The notes under the pieces are model-generated. The model saw only the letters and a list, made by a program, of their open reading frames with translations. It was not told the origin of the DNA and did no database searches. DNA of 7,451 nucleotides from Paracoccaceae bacterium. Its GTDB lineage: Bacteria; Pseudomonadota; Alphaproteobacteria; Rhodobacterales; Rhodobacteraceae. This document shows positions 1-7,063 of this stretch, in pieces; the first letter of the stretch is position 1; each line of letters opens with the position of its first letter. The stretch spans positions 1 to 7,451 of the forward strand of contig JAESQH010000018.1 in NCBI GenBank assembly GCA_016765235.1, given 5' to 3'. A program made the translations under genes and the position numbers.

Positions 1-2
1 TG

Positions 3-782
3 CTGATTGATGCGTTCACAACCCGTTTCGGCGATGTGATTCCGTTAATCCGGCGCGAACATGTTGCGGGATATTACAACCGCAGCCCCGTGTGGCTTGT
101 GCAAAACCTTGGCTTGGAACGTATCCGTGAAGAAGCGCAAAAAATGGAGCGCGACGCCCAGAACTTTTACCTAACCGCCGCGGGGCGATCGTCTGATCCA
201 GCGACTCGGAAGCTGTTGGGGGATCTGGCAGAGGCCGAAGGCCAACACGAACAGTCCGCGGCCCGTATGTCTGTTGATTTGGCATCGGATGAAGGCGACG
301 CTGAAAAAGCCACCGCGCATCGCCAGTTGGTGCTGACATGGGTGCAACCGGGGTTGGCGGGGCTTATGGATGGCTCGGTTTCCACGCTTGCACCGATATT
401 TGCAACTGCATTTGCAACGCAAGACCCGAAGACGACGTTGTTGGTCGGTTTGGCCGCCTCAATCGGGGCAGGGATTTCGATGGGGTTTACTGAAGCGGCG
501 CATGATGACGGCGTGATTTCGGGCCGCGGTGCGCCATGGAAACGTGGTTTGGCGTCCGGTGTTATGACGACGCTGGGTGGATTGGGCCACGCGCTGCCGT
601 ATCTGATTGCCGATTTCTGGACCGCGACAATCATCGCCTTCTTCGTCGTTTTTGTCGAACTGTGGGCCATTGCGTGGATTCAAAACCGGTTCATGGAGAC
701 CTCGTTCGGCAAGGCGATTTTTCAGGTCGTTCTGGGGGGCGGATTGGTGCTGGCCGTCGGGATTTTTATCGGCGCCGGGTAG
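3..782 (+). CDS. mbfA: MbfA-type membrane-bound ferritin / VIT1 iron exporter (5' truncated by window edge)
   Basis: Inner-membrane iron (or manganese) exporter with a cytoplasmic ferritin-like domain fused to a VIT1/CCC1 transporter domain; in Bradyrhizobium and Agrobacterium this family detoxifies excess iron and is controlled by Irr. The frame is open from base 3 to TAG at 780-782, giving 259 residues; family members are about 320-330, so roughly 60-70 N-terminal residues lie outside the window. The GTG at 36 is internal, because homologous sequence continues upstream of it. The first ~95 residues are ferritin-like, with RREH, MERDAQNFY and EAEGQHEQ supplying the Glu and ExxH-type metal ligands. 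The remainder is VIT1: GLMDGSVSTLAPIFA, then MGFTEAAHDD, followed by hydrophobic helices, the last ending at the C-terminus (GIFIGAG). The gene lies 64 bp upstream of maeB on the same strand; no convincing terminator separates them. Family assignment is firm; the transported metal is inferred from the family. Confidence 0.9.
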   Translation: MIDAFTTRFGDVIPLIRREHVAGYYNRSPVWLVQNLGLERIREEAQKMERDAQNFYLTAAGRSSDPATRKLLGDLAEAEGQHEQSAARMSVDLASDEGDAEKATAHRQLVLTWVQPGLAGLMDGSVSTLAPIFATAFATQDPKTTLLVGLAASIGAGISMGFTEAAHDDGVISGRGAPWKRGLASGVMTTLGGLGHALPYLIADFWTATIIAFFVVFVELWAIAWIQNRFMETSFGKAIFQVVLGGGLVLAVGIFIGAG

Positions 783-846
783 GTTGTAGTCGGATCGGAG
801 TCTGCGTAAGGTTTGCTTATCCAGTCTTAAGCCTGAAAGCGAACTC

Positions 847-3105
847 ATGTCCGACAGCACCAAAGTCACCGACGAAGAGGCGTTGGCCTATCACCTTGAA
901 CCCACACCAGGTAAAATCACGATTAACGCTTCCACTGCCATGGCCACGCCGCGGGACTTGTCGCTGGCCTATTCGCCCGGCGTTGCGGCGCCTGTTCAGG
1001 CCATCGCGGATAATCCGGCACTGGCCTATGACTACACCACCAAGGGCAATCTGGTGGCGGTTATAACCAATGGCTCGGCCATTTTGGGAATGGGAAATTT
1101 GGGCGCGCTGGCCTCTAAGCCCGTGATGGAGGGGAAGGCCGTTCTGTTCAAACGTTTCGCAGACGTTAACGCCATAGATATCGAACTCGATACCCAAGAC
1201 CCTGACGAAATCATCAACGCTGTGCGCCTGATGGGGCCAACGTTTGGCGGAATAAACCTTGAGGACATCAAGGCACCCGAATGTTTCATTATCGAACAAC
1301 AGCTTAAGGACGCTATGGATATTCCGGTTTTCCATGATGACCAACATGGAACAGCGGTGATCTGTGCGGCGGGGCTGATCAACGCACTGCATCTTTCAGG
1401 CAAGAAAATCGAGAATTGCCGAATTGTGGTTAACGGAGCAGGCGCGGCGGGGATTGCCTGTGTAGAATTGATGAAATCCATGGGGGCCAAGCACGACAAT
1501 TGTCTGGTTTGTGACACCAAAGGTGTGATTTATCAGGGCCGGACCGAAGGCATGAACCAGTGGAAGTCTGCCCATGCCGCTAACACGGAATGCCGCACTT
1601 TGGGCGAGGCCATGGATAATGCCGACGTGTTTATCGGCGTGTCTGTCAAAGGGGCGGTAACGGCTGAGATGGTTAAAAGCATGGCCGCCGATCCGGTGAT
1701 ATTCGCCATGGCGAACCCCGATCCGGAGATCACACCCGAAGAAGCTCACGCCGTTCGCGAGGATGCGATTGTGGCAACGGGGCGCTCCGATTATCCCAAT
1801 CAGGTTAACAATGTGTTAGGTTTTCCGTACCTTTTCCGTGGTGCTTTGGACATCCACGCCCGTGCCATCAACGACGAAATGAAGATCGCTTGTGCGGAGG
1901 CTTTAGCGGCGTTGGCCCGCGAGGATGTACCAGACGAAGTCGCACTGGCTTATGGTAAAAAACTGTCCTTCGGGCGGGATTATATCATCCCGACTCCGTT
2001 TGACCCGCGCCTGATCTATATCATCCCGCCAGCGGTTGCGAAAGCGGGGATGGATACCGGCGTTGCACGCCGACCCATCATCGATATGGAGGCGTATGAG
2101 CTAAGCCTGAAAGCACGCCTCGACCCCACTGCGTCGATTTTGCAATCGCTGAATGTGAGGGCCAAACGCGAACATGCGCGGATCGTTTTTGCCGAAGGGG
2201 ACGACGCCCGCGTGGTGCGCGCGGCGGTTGCCTATCGGCGTGCAGGTCTGGGCCAACCCGTGGTGGTTGGCCGCCCTGAAGAGGTCGCCGGTTTCCTTGA
2301 AGCAGCCGGAATGCCCGAAGCGATTGACGAGATCGAAGTGGTTAATGCGGCCACTACTCCGCATCTGAAGGAATACAAGGATTATCTTTATAACCGCCTG
2401 CAACGTAAGGGTTTTGACCAACGGGATTGCCATGTTCTGGCCTCGCGTGATCGGCATGTATTTGCATCCTTGATGCTGGCACATGACCATGTTGATGGCA
2501 TGGTGACGGGCGCGACGCGTAAATCGGCGCAGGTTCTTAGCCAGATTAACCATGTTTTCGACGCCTCTACTGAAGGCGGCGCAGTGGGCATTACCGTCGT
2601 TCTGGCCGGTGGACGCATGGTGCTGATTGCCGACACATTGGTGCATGAATGGCCCGAAGCCGAGGATTTGGCCGATATCGCCGAACGCGCCGCGGCTTTG
2701 GCGCGGGATCTGGGGTTAGAACCCCGCGTGGCGCTCGCCAGTTTTTCGACATTCGGGTATCCACTTTCGGAACGGGCCGAGAAGATGACTATGGCAATTG
2801 AAGTACTGGACAAACGCAATGTGAATTTCGAATATGAAGGCGAGATGACCGTTGATGTGGCCCTGAACCCCGAGGTGATGAAACAATATCCGTTCTGCCG
2901 GTTGACTGGACCCGCGAATATTCTGGTGGTTCCGGCACGCCATTCCGCGTCAATTTCGGTGAAGCTGATGCAGGAAATGGGCGGCGCTACCGTGATTGGG
3001 CCGATCCTGACGGGGATCGATAAACAGGTTAAGATTTGCTCCACCACCTCAACCGTTAACGACATCTTAAACATGGCAATCATGGCTGCGTGTAAGGTCG
3101 GCTGA
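847..3105 (+). CDS. maeB: NADP-dependent malic enzyme, malic enzyme-phosphotransacetylase fusion
   Basis: Cytoplasmic enzyme that oxidatively decarboxylates L-malate to pyruvate and CO2 with NADPH formation, linking the TCA cycle to gluconeogenic and lipid precursors. The 752 residues match the usual MaeB/Tme hybrid length (about 750-770). Malic enzyme N-terminal domain: LAYSPGVAAP with the catalytic Tyr42, GKAVLFKRF with the catalytic Lys97, INLEDIKAPE (~137-145) and FHDDQHGTA (162-170) for the divalent metal. NAD(P)-binding Rossmann domain: GAGAAG at 197-202, then AMANPDPEI (288-296). From ~440 the phosphotransacetylase-like domain follows, with IVFAEGDDARV, GMVTGATRKS (551-560), PARHSASIS and the STTSTVNDILNMA C-terminus. 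In this family that domain generally lacks transacetylase activity and is thought to serve in oligomerisation or acetyl-CoA regulation. ATG 847 is preceded only by a weak purine stretch (GAAAGCGA). The stop is one base from the next start. Confidence 0.96.
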   Translation: MSDSTKVTDEEALAYHLEPTPGKITINASTAMATPRDLSLAYSPGVAAPVQAIADNPALAYDYTTKGNLVAVITNGSAILGMGNLGALASKPVMEGKAVLFKRFADVNAIDIELDTQDPDEIINAVRLMGPTFGGINLEDIKAPECFIIEQQLKDAMDIPVFHDDQHGTAVICAAGLINALHLSGKKIENCRIVVNGAGAAGIACVELMKSMGAKHDNCLVCDTKGVIYQGRTEGMNQWKSAHAANTECRTLGEAMDNADVFIGVSVKGAVTAEMVKSMAADPVIFAMANPDPEITPEEAHAVREDAIVATGRSDYPNQVNNVLGFPYLFRGALDIHARAINDEMKIACAEALAALAREDVPDEVALAYGKKLSFGRDYIIPTPFDPRLIYIIPPAVAKAGMDTGVARRPIIDMEAYELSLKARLDPTASILQSLNVRAKREHARIVFAEGDDARVVRAAVAYRRAGLGQPVVVGRPEEVAGFLEAAGMPEAIDEIEVVNAATTPHLKEYKDYLYNRLQRKGFDQRDCHVLASRDRHVFASLMLAHDHVDGMVTGATRKSAQVLSQINHVFDASTEGGAVGITVVLAGGRMVLIADTLVHEWPEAEDLADIAERAAALARDLGLEPRVALASFSTFGYPLSERAEKMTMAIEVLDKRNVNFEYEGEMTVDVALNPEVMKQYPFCRLTGPANILVVPARHSASISVKLMQEMGGATVIGPILTGIDKQVKICSTTSTVNDILNMAIMAACKVG

Positions 3106-3106
3106 T

Positions 3107-3976
3107 ATGGCGATTTACAATCTTGGGTCTGTGAATATCGACCATGTTTATCGCGTCCCGCACCTGCCCGAACCGGGGGAAACGCTGGCTGCGACCTCGT
3201 TCAAAAGCGGGCTTGGCGGCAAAGGTGCAAACCAGTCTATCGCAGTGGCGCGGGCAGGCGGGCAGGTGTTTCACATCGGCGCAATTGGCGCAGATGGTGG
3301 TTGGCTGGCAGATCAAATGGCGGAAGCGGGCGTTGATACGCGGTATTTGTCAGTGATTGATGTGCCGACGGGACACGCAATTATCAACGTCGATGATGCG
3401 GCGGAAAACGTTATTGTTTTGTTTACCGGTGCAAACCGCGCCGTGACCGAAGCGATGGTTAATGAGGCGTTAAACGATGCAGCGGCGGGTGATTGGTTAT
3501 TGTTGCAGAACGAGACTAACCAAGGGCTTTATGCAGCTAACGCGGCCAAGGCCAAAGGCATGCGGGTGGCATATGCGGCAGCGCCCTTTGACGCGGAAGC
3601 AGCAGCGGCAATGCTGCCGGTTACGGATTTACTTGCGGTTAACAATATCGAGGCGGCGCAATTGTCGGCAGCATTGGGAGTTTCGGCGGCTGATCTGCCG
3701 GTTGCGCAAGTATTAATTACGCGCGGCGCTGATGGCGCGACCTTGCAACCGGGTGATGCGGTAATTTCGGTGGATGCCTTCAAGGTTGATCCGGTAGACA
3801 CAACAGGTGCTGGCGACACGTTTTTGGGGTACTTTCTGGCCGCGCTCGATCTGGGTCGCGAACTTAAGGATGCATTAACATTCGCGTCTGCGGCCTCGGC
3901 CATACAAGTAACCAATGTAGGTGCGGCGGCGGCCATACCTAATGCCGATGCGGTTGAGGCATTTCTAAAGGCCTAA
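3107..3976 (+). CDS. rbsK: Ribokinase-like PfkB-family sugar kinase
   Basis: ATP-dependent kinase expected to phosphorylate ribose (C5-OH) or a related sugar or nucleoside. It has 289 residues, typical for ribokinase (about 300). PfkB signature 1 is at 37-52 (GGKGANQSIAVARAGG), signature 2 at 231-237 (DTTGAGD), with Asp237 the expected catalytic base and the GAGD anion hole. GANR at 108-111, QNET at 134-137, NNIEAAQL at 179-186 and ITRGADG at 204-210 match the ribokinase pattern in order. The start is ATG 3107, one base after the maeB TGA (TGATATG), with a purine-rich AAGG inside the end of maeB acting as ribosome site, so translation is probably coupled. No ribose transporter or rbsD is nearby, so the natural substrate is not shown by context; the rbsK symbol rests on motifs alone and a different PfkB subfamily is possible. 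Confidence 0.88.
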   Translation: MAIYNLGSVNIDHVYRVPHLPEPGETLAATSFKSGLGGKGANQSIAVARAGGQVFHIGAIGADGGWLADQMAEAGVDTRYLSVIDVPTGHAIINVDDAAENVIVLFTGANRAVTEAMVNEALNDAAAGDWLLLQNETNQGLYAANAAKAKGMRVAYAAAPFDAEAAAAMLPVTDLLAVNNIEAAQLSAALGVSAADLPVAQVLITRGADGATLQPGDAVISVDAFKVDPVDTTGAGDTFLGYFLAALDLGRELKDALTFASAASAIQVTNVGAAAAIPNADAVEAFLKA

Positions 3977-4438
3977 CCAAGTTCGGCGGATATCGCACGG
4001 AACAACGCGAGGGTTTGCGCGAACGAGCCGTCCAAGCACCGAGGGCCAGCCCGCGGCTCATTTTGTTGATGTCGGAGCCGTACGACAAGTAATCCTCGTC
4101 AAAAGTAACGCCGCTGGCCATATTAGGTCGTTGCGAATGGTCGCCCCTTGGTAGGCAGATCCGATCAGGGTTATGGCGTACTTGGTTACGGGGTCGTCGA
4201 CAGATGCAATGTCACCATCAGCACCGACGATTCCGATCAGGGCGGAAAGAAAACTTTTGGCAAGCGACCAGGAAATCCGTAATTCTTCGGGCACGGCGCC
4301 TTTGAAATAGCCTTCTTGTGCGTTTTTACCGTCGTTGAGAACGAAAAGCGCGCCTATGTCGCTGAAATTGGCGACGATGTTCTTTTCGGAAAACAATGTG
4401 TTAACGGCGAGTAGCCGTTTGGTGTCATGTCGCGCCTA
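3973..4438 (-). pseudogene. Remnant of a beta-lactamase-fold serine hydrolase (frameshifted, truncated at both ends)
   Basis: A class C beta-lactamase-like serine hydrolase (6-aminohexanoate-dimer-hydrolase-like group) is recognisable in pieces. From TAG at 4438 the frame reads RLLAVNTLF, FSDIGALFVLNDG, then ISWSLAKSFLSALIGI with the nucleophile motif SLAK (SxxK), DDPVTKY and LIGSAYQGATIRN. At about 4122-4128 the frame breaks, and the continuation (NMASGVTFDEDY, YGSDINKMSRGLALG) lies in a second frame consistent with loss of one base. A second break at about 4030-4040 moves the continuation (GSFAQTLALFRAISAELG) to a third frame, which ends in a stop opposite the stop of the ribokinase gene. 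The family is usually about 350-400 residues, so the N-terminal ~60 residues and most of the C-terminal half, including the KTG-equivalent region, are missing. Two frame breaks plus both truncations make a functional product very unlikely. Confidence 0.85.
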
Positions 4439-4462
4439 TACTAGAACGCCCAAAAGCACGGT

Positions 4463-4696
4463 ATGTTTGGCAAAGAAACAAAAGTGTTGAACCACCAGAT
4501 CAGTGACCTACTTCGATCGGGTCAGGAATTGCGCGCAGCCGGTTGGAGTGATTTTTTGGCGGATATTTGGGAGATTTATTGTACGCCAATCCGATTCCTA
4601 AATACGTGCCTGAGCAACAAGCCTATTCCAACGCCAAGCAGGGCGCCGGCGGTATCGGCCCAAAAATCTCCCCATTCAGCGCGTCGATTCACATAA
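4463..4696 (+). CDS. Short orphan reading frame of unknown function, possibly a gene fragment
   Basis: A 77-codon frame starts at ATG 4463. I do not recognise a family. The first ~38 residues (MFGKETKVLNHQISDLLRSG then LRAAGWSDFLADIWEIY) look like real protein: two amphipathic helical stretches with sensible spacing of hydrophobics. The last ~37 residues (from about 4578) run antisense over the 3' end of the VanZ-like gene and are rich in Pro, Ser, Lys and Arg, as expected for a shadow of that gene. The likeliest reading is the 5' stub of a gene whose remainder was lost when the VanZ-like gene came to lie next to it. A TATACT box at 4437-4442 sits at a suitable distance upstream, but I see no good -35 and no clear Shine-Dalgarno. 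A real small protein cannot be excluded. Confidence 0.3.
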   Translation: MFGKETKVLNHQISDLLRSGQELRAAGWSDFLADIWEIYCTPIRFLNTCLSNKPIPTPSRAPAVSAQKSPHSARRFT

Positions 4697-4956
4697 GGCT
4701 GGATAAGCTCTATGGCTCCACCAAAAGCGATGACGCTCGGTAGTAACCAGTAAAGAGCATGTCGATATAATAGCGCGCCGGGGATCATTAGCGCCGAAAA
4801 CCCGATAAGGTGATGGAGTTTGTCGTTTCCGGGAAGAGACAGAAATTGTGCAGGCGTCAGCGTGAGGTATCCGATAAGGGCAGCCAGACAAGCTGTCACG
4901 AAAAGCGCTGCGATGTGATTTCGGTGCGTATTTGCTAACAAATTTTTAAAGGCCAA
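4576..4956 (-). CDS. VanZ-like family membrane protein
   Basis: A 126-residue integral membrane protein of the VanZ-like family, whose founder contributes to teicoplanin resistance in enterococci; in Proteobacteria its cellular role is mostly unknown. Four hydrophobic segments are visible at about 15-33, 47-64, 66-87 and 99-117. The family's conserved polar residues are present: DKLHHLIGF (45-53), GGAIELIQPYVNRRAEWGD (79-97, with Glu83, Gln86, Arg91, Glu94, Asp97) and the closing DTAGALLGVGIG (101-112). Length is normal for the single-domain form. The start is uncertain: no ATG lies between the upstream in-frame TAG (4977-4975) and the first transmembrane segment, so TTG 4956 is the longest choice and TTG at codon 6 is also possible. 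It is the only apparently undamaged gene in a stretch of remnants, flanked by an orphan frame and a decayed recombinase. Confidence 0.82.
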   Translation of the reverse strand: MAFKNLLANTHRNHIAALFVTACLAALIGYLTLTPAQFLSLPGNDKLHHLIGFSALMIPGALLYRHALYWLLPSVIAFGGAIELIQPYVNRRAEWGDFWADTAGALLGVGIGLLLRHVFRNRIGVQ

Positions 4957-5124
4957 GCGGGATACTTTCGGGTGCTACCAATCGCCAACGTGAGTTTACA
5001 GCGACGGATTGGTTCTGTTTACGTTATTGAGCGCATATGTGGGGATAGTTGGGATGTCCATGTACTAAGCAATGTTTACGCGGACCCCGGGGCGATCTTC
5101 GGGTGCGCCTCTAGTAGCACGAAT

Positions 5125-5153
5125 TTGTGATGAAACTAGTTCTGACATAATAC
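5125..5153 (+). promoter_or_regulatory. Sigma-70-like promoter for the recombinase remnant
   Basis: TTGTGA (5125-5130), a 17-bp spacer and TAATAC (5148-5153) form a good housekeeping-type promoter. Transcription would begin near 5160, about 30 bases before the ATG at 5189. This favours 5189 as the original start of the recombinase over the in-frame ATG at 5072, whose extra 39 residues have no domain character. Seen by eye only. Confidence 0.45.
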
Positions 5154-5161
5154 TTATAACA

Positions 5162-5178
5162 TGGCCCATATGGTGCCA
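5162..5178. repeat. Inverted repeat at the predicted transcription start
   Basis: TGGC-CCATATGG-T-GCCA is a near-perfect palindrome with a single unpaired base. It lies just after the predicted -10 box and before ATG 5189, where an operator would block initiation. It could be a repressor site for the recombinase promoter or a chance palindrome around an NdeI-like CATATG core. Confidence 0.3.
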
Positions 5179-5188
5179 AATTACTGGC

Positions 5189-5603
5189 ATGGATAAGAAT
5201 TCAATTACGCTCGGCTGGCGCCAAGCCGTTAAACGCCTAGACGGCGCATACTCTTCACCTACCATGAAATCTTATCGAGTAAATGTCGAGAAATTTGTGT
5301 CGTGGTGCAATGCTCGGGGATATGAAGCGCTGCCAGCAAGTGTGGAAACAGTTTCGGAGTTCCTTAATGGCCAGAGCCTAAACGCCACAACTGTCAAGCG
5401 TGTGATCAAAAAGGCAGCCGGGCTATCTGGCTTTGATGAAAGCGATGTGAGCGATTTTCGGGCATTCAACGCGCGTCGGCACCGCGCAGGGCTTGCTGTG
5501 CGCGGGCTATGATACGGCTGCCACTATGCGGGCCGGTGGCTGGAAATCCGTTGAAGTCTTGGCGCGATATTTGGAAGCCGCGGAGCACGTTGTTTGGGAG
5601 TAA
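5189..5603 (+). pseudogene. Decayed tyrosine recombinase/integrase (internal deletion plus frameshift)
   Basis: Remnant of a phage-integrase-family (XerC/D-like) site-specific recombinase. From ATG 5189 the frame encodes an N-terminal SAM-like core-binding domain (AYSSPTMKSYRVNVEKFVSW, then ASVETVSEFLN). It then jumps straight to a late catalytic-domain segment (LNATTVKRVIKKAAGLSGFDESDVS), so about 150-180 residues carrying the first catalytic Arg and the Lys are absent. At about 5459-5462 the frame breaks: the annotated frame stops at 5510-5512, but the shifted frame continues with GHSTRVGTAQGLL (the HxxR motif), MRAGGWKSVEVLARYLE (the His/Trp position and nucleophile Tyr) and closes at TAA 5601-5603. 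Intact members are about 330-400 residues. Without the deleted region it cannot catalyse strand exchange. No tRNA or obvious att core is visible beside it, so what it once mobilised is unknown. Confidence 0.85.
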
Positions 5604-5614
5604 CAGATGTAAGG

Positions 5615-5953
5615 TCAATTTCTCACAAATTGGCTAAAGCGCGATAATTCCCGCCCGTATCTATCTTCAAACCGAATAATTTCGTCCTCACCGAGGTAAC
5701 TTCCCGATTGGACTTCAATCAGTTCAAGCGGGACTTTCCCCGGATTTTCCAACGCATGCACTTCACCAAGCGGAATATATGTCGACTGGTTTTCTGATAA
5801 CAGGAACGTCTCGTCACCTTTGGTCACCAGTGCAGTTCCGGATACGACTACCCGATGCTCGGCGCGGTGATGGTGTTTCTGGACCGAAAGCTCGGCGTCC
5901 GGATTAACGGTGATCCGCTTCACCTGATGGCGGTTAGCGTTATCATCTATCAA
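5615..5953 (-). CDS. ManC/AlgA-type phosphomannose isomerase cupin, probably a 3' fragment
   Basis: A 112-residue cupin that matches the C-terminal type II mannose-6-phosphate isomerase domain of the bifunctional GDP-mannose synthesis enzyme ManC/AlgA (about 470 residues). Visible motifs: QVKRITVNP (10-18), the metal-ligand block QKHHHRAEH (25-33), VVSGTALVTKGDETFLLSEN, QSTYIPLGEVHALENPGK (His66) and ELIEVQSGSYLGEDEIIRFE. The N-terminal nucleotidyltransferase is absent, and the RPWG motif normally found just before this cupin is missing too. The frame opens after a TGA at 5986-5984, and the only start near the edge is TTG 5953, with GAAAGG directly abutting it, which is too close for a normal Shine-Dalgarno. 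Standalone cupins of this type exist in polysaccharide loci, so an expressed isomerase is possible, but I favour a truncated manC. It lies 51 bp downstream of the glycosyltransferase on the same strand and converges on the recombinase remnant. Confidence 0.75.
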   Translation of the reverse strand: MIDDNANRHQVKRITVNPDAELSVQKHHHRAEHRVVVSGTALVTKGDETFLLSENQSTYIPLGEVHALENPGKVPLELIEVQSGSYLGEDEIIRFEDRYGRELSRFSQFVRN

Positions 5954-5956
5954 CCT

Positions 5957-5981
5957 TTCAACAAAAGTATTGTGTGTTGAA
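5957..5981. repeat. Inverted repeat between glycosyltransferase and cupin
   Basis: TTCAACA and TGTTGAA form a perfect 7-bp stem around an 11-base AT-rich loop. It covers the purine stretch in front of the cupin start. It is not followed by a T-run on either strand, so a classic intrinsic terminator is unlikely; it may mark the recombination junction or affect cupin translation. Confidence 0.35.
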
Positions 5982-6004
5982 CTTCAGAAATATGTAGACA
6001 ATCT

Positions 6005-7063
6005 TCAATTATCCACCATCTTCCAGAAATCAACCAACTTTTCGCCCATATACTTCTGTGAATATTTTCCGTTGTCACGTTTGACTTCTGGCAGTTTAAT
6101 ACGATCTAGTAGTTCACGCAATTCTTGATTAGTATCGGCAATTAGAACATTATCTGGCAAGGGATTTTCACCAAAAATGGCATCCGCGCTCCGCGTATTG
6201 GTTATTACAGTGACGCCATAATGAAGAGCCTCGCATATCTTGACGTTGACACCCGCACCTTGATCAGTTGGTGCCAAAAGAATATCAACATTTTCCCAGA
6301 ATTCTCTTGTGTCTTCAACAAAACCCAACAGCCGAATTTTTTTTGTATGACTGAAATCGTGGGTTTCCCAACCTGCCCCAGCTAGAATAAAGTCGAAATC
6401 CCTGCCGACATTGGGGAAAACTGTTGAAATTAACATTTTTACTGTTCTGGCGTTTGGCAGCCAATTTGCAGGGCCCATGAAGCCGAAGCGGATTTTCTCG
6501 CAGTTTACTTTGATAATCTCCTTATCTGGGAAAGAAGGTAATATTTGCATTACACTGTCCGAAAAAATTGAAATTTCCACAGCTTCACTTGCAGAGATAC
6601 AAATTACACCTTTCGCATTCGCAAAACCATTGTGTTCATAACGTTTAAGCCTATCCGACAACTGAAAAACCGAGTGAACGAACCGATTTCGTATTTTGTC
6701 TTTGGACAACGTGTATTCTAGGTTATGCGCGATAAGCACATATGGCGTATCGATTCCGTTTATGGCGCCAAGAGCTTCAATGTGATCGACAATGATATAT
6801 TTGTAGTTGGTTTGAGTAAGGTTAATATTTCGAATGCCTGCCGAGTGAAATATGACGTTAAGTGGTGTGCGGCTAACCAGCCCTCTAATCGAAGTTAGAA
6901 ATTTATGCAAAAATAGATTCTGAATTACACGATGTTCCTTAAGAATTAGAACGTCGACGTTGAACTTCTCCGTTAGACAATTATAGATACCATGTGAGTA
7001 GGTGGTACCACCATTATAGGGTGGCCGAAACTCAACGGTGGTTAAAAAAAGCAATCTATCCAA
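6005..7063 (-). CDS. GT-B glycosyltransferase (GT4-like), surface polysaccharide
   Basis: A 352-residue glycosyltransferase of the GT-B fold, GT4/Glyco_trans_1-like, probably acting at the cytoplasmic face of the membrane to add a sugar from a nucleotide donor to an exopolysaccharide or LPS precursor. The N-terminal acceptor half starts MDRLLFLTTVEFRPP and carries the NGGTTYSHG loop (17-25). The donor half begins near 190 with IRFGFMGPANWLPNA, then FILAGAGWE and LLGFVEDTREFWENVDILLAP. The donor-site block GAGVNVKICEALHYGVTVI (269-287) holds the conserved Glu278. The start is TTG 7063: the codon just before it is TAA, and a good Shine-Dalgarno (AAAAAAAGG) lies 7-8 bases upstream. Base composition is far more AT-rich than the metabolic genes on the left, suggesting horizontal transfer. 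Donor and acceptor sugars cannot be read from the sequence. The adjacent ManC-type cupin hints at a mannose-containing pathway, weakly. Confidence 0.85.
   Translation of the reverse strand: MDRLLFLTTVEFRPPYNGGTTYSHGIYNCLTEKFNVDVLILKEHRVIQNLFLHKFLTSIRGLVSRTPLNVIFHSAGIRNINLTQTNYKYIIVDHIEALGAINGIDTPYVLIAHNLEYTLSKDKIRNRFVHSVFQLSDRLKRYEHNGFANAKGVICISASEAVEISIFSDSVMQILPSFPDKEIIKVNCEKIRFGFMGPANWLPNARTVKMLISTVFPNVGRDFDFILAGAGWETHDFSHTKKIRLLGFVEDTREFWENVDILLAPTDQGAGVNVKICEALHYGVTVITNTRSADAIFGENPLPDNVLIADTNQELRELLDRIKLPEVKRDNGKYSQKYMGEKLVDFWKMVDN

Noticed and set aside
36..38. GTG at 36 as the start of the iron exporter
   Set aside because: The same frame is open to base 3 and the upstream residues (DAFTTRFGD) continue the ferritin-like domain, so the true start is outside the window.
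815..832. Terminator between mbfA and maeB (GCTTA/TAAGC)
   Set aside because: Only a 5-bp AT-rich stem with an 8-base loop and no T-run, too weak to call.
817..3083. Several long - strand frames opposite maeB (for example 817-1392, 2101-2646, 2388-3083)
   Set aside because: They lie antisense to a fully recognisable malic enzyme, have no family motifs, and are expected in GC-rich coding DNA.
5072..5188. ATG 5072 as the recombinase start
   Set aside because: The extra 39 residues have no integrase character, and the best promoter lies inside this stretch, so 5189 is preferred.
5957..5981. Intrinsic terminator after the glycosyltransferase
   Set aside because: The stem is AT-rich with an 11-base loop and no T-run follows on either strand.
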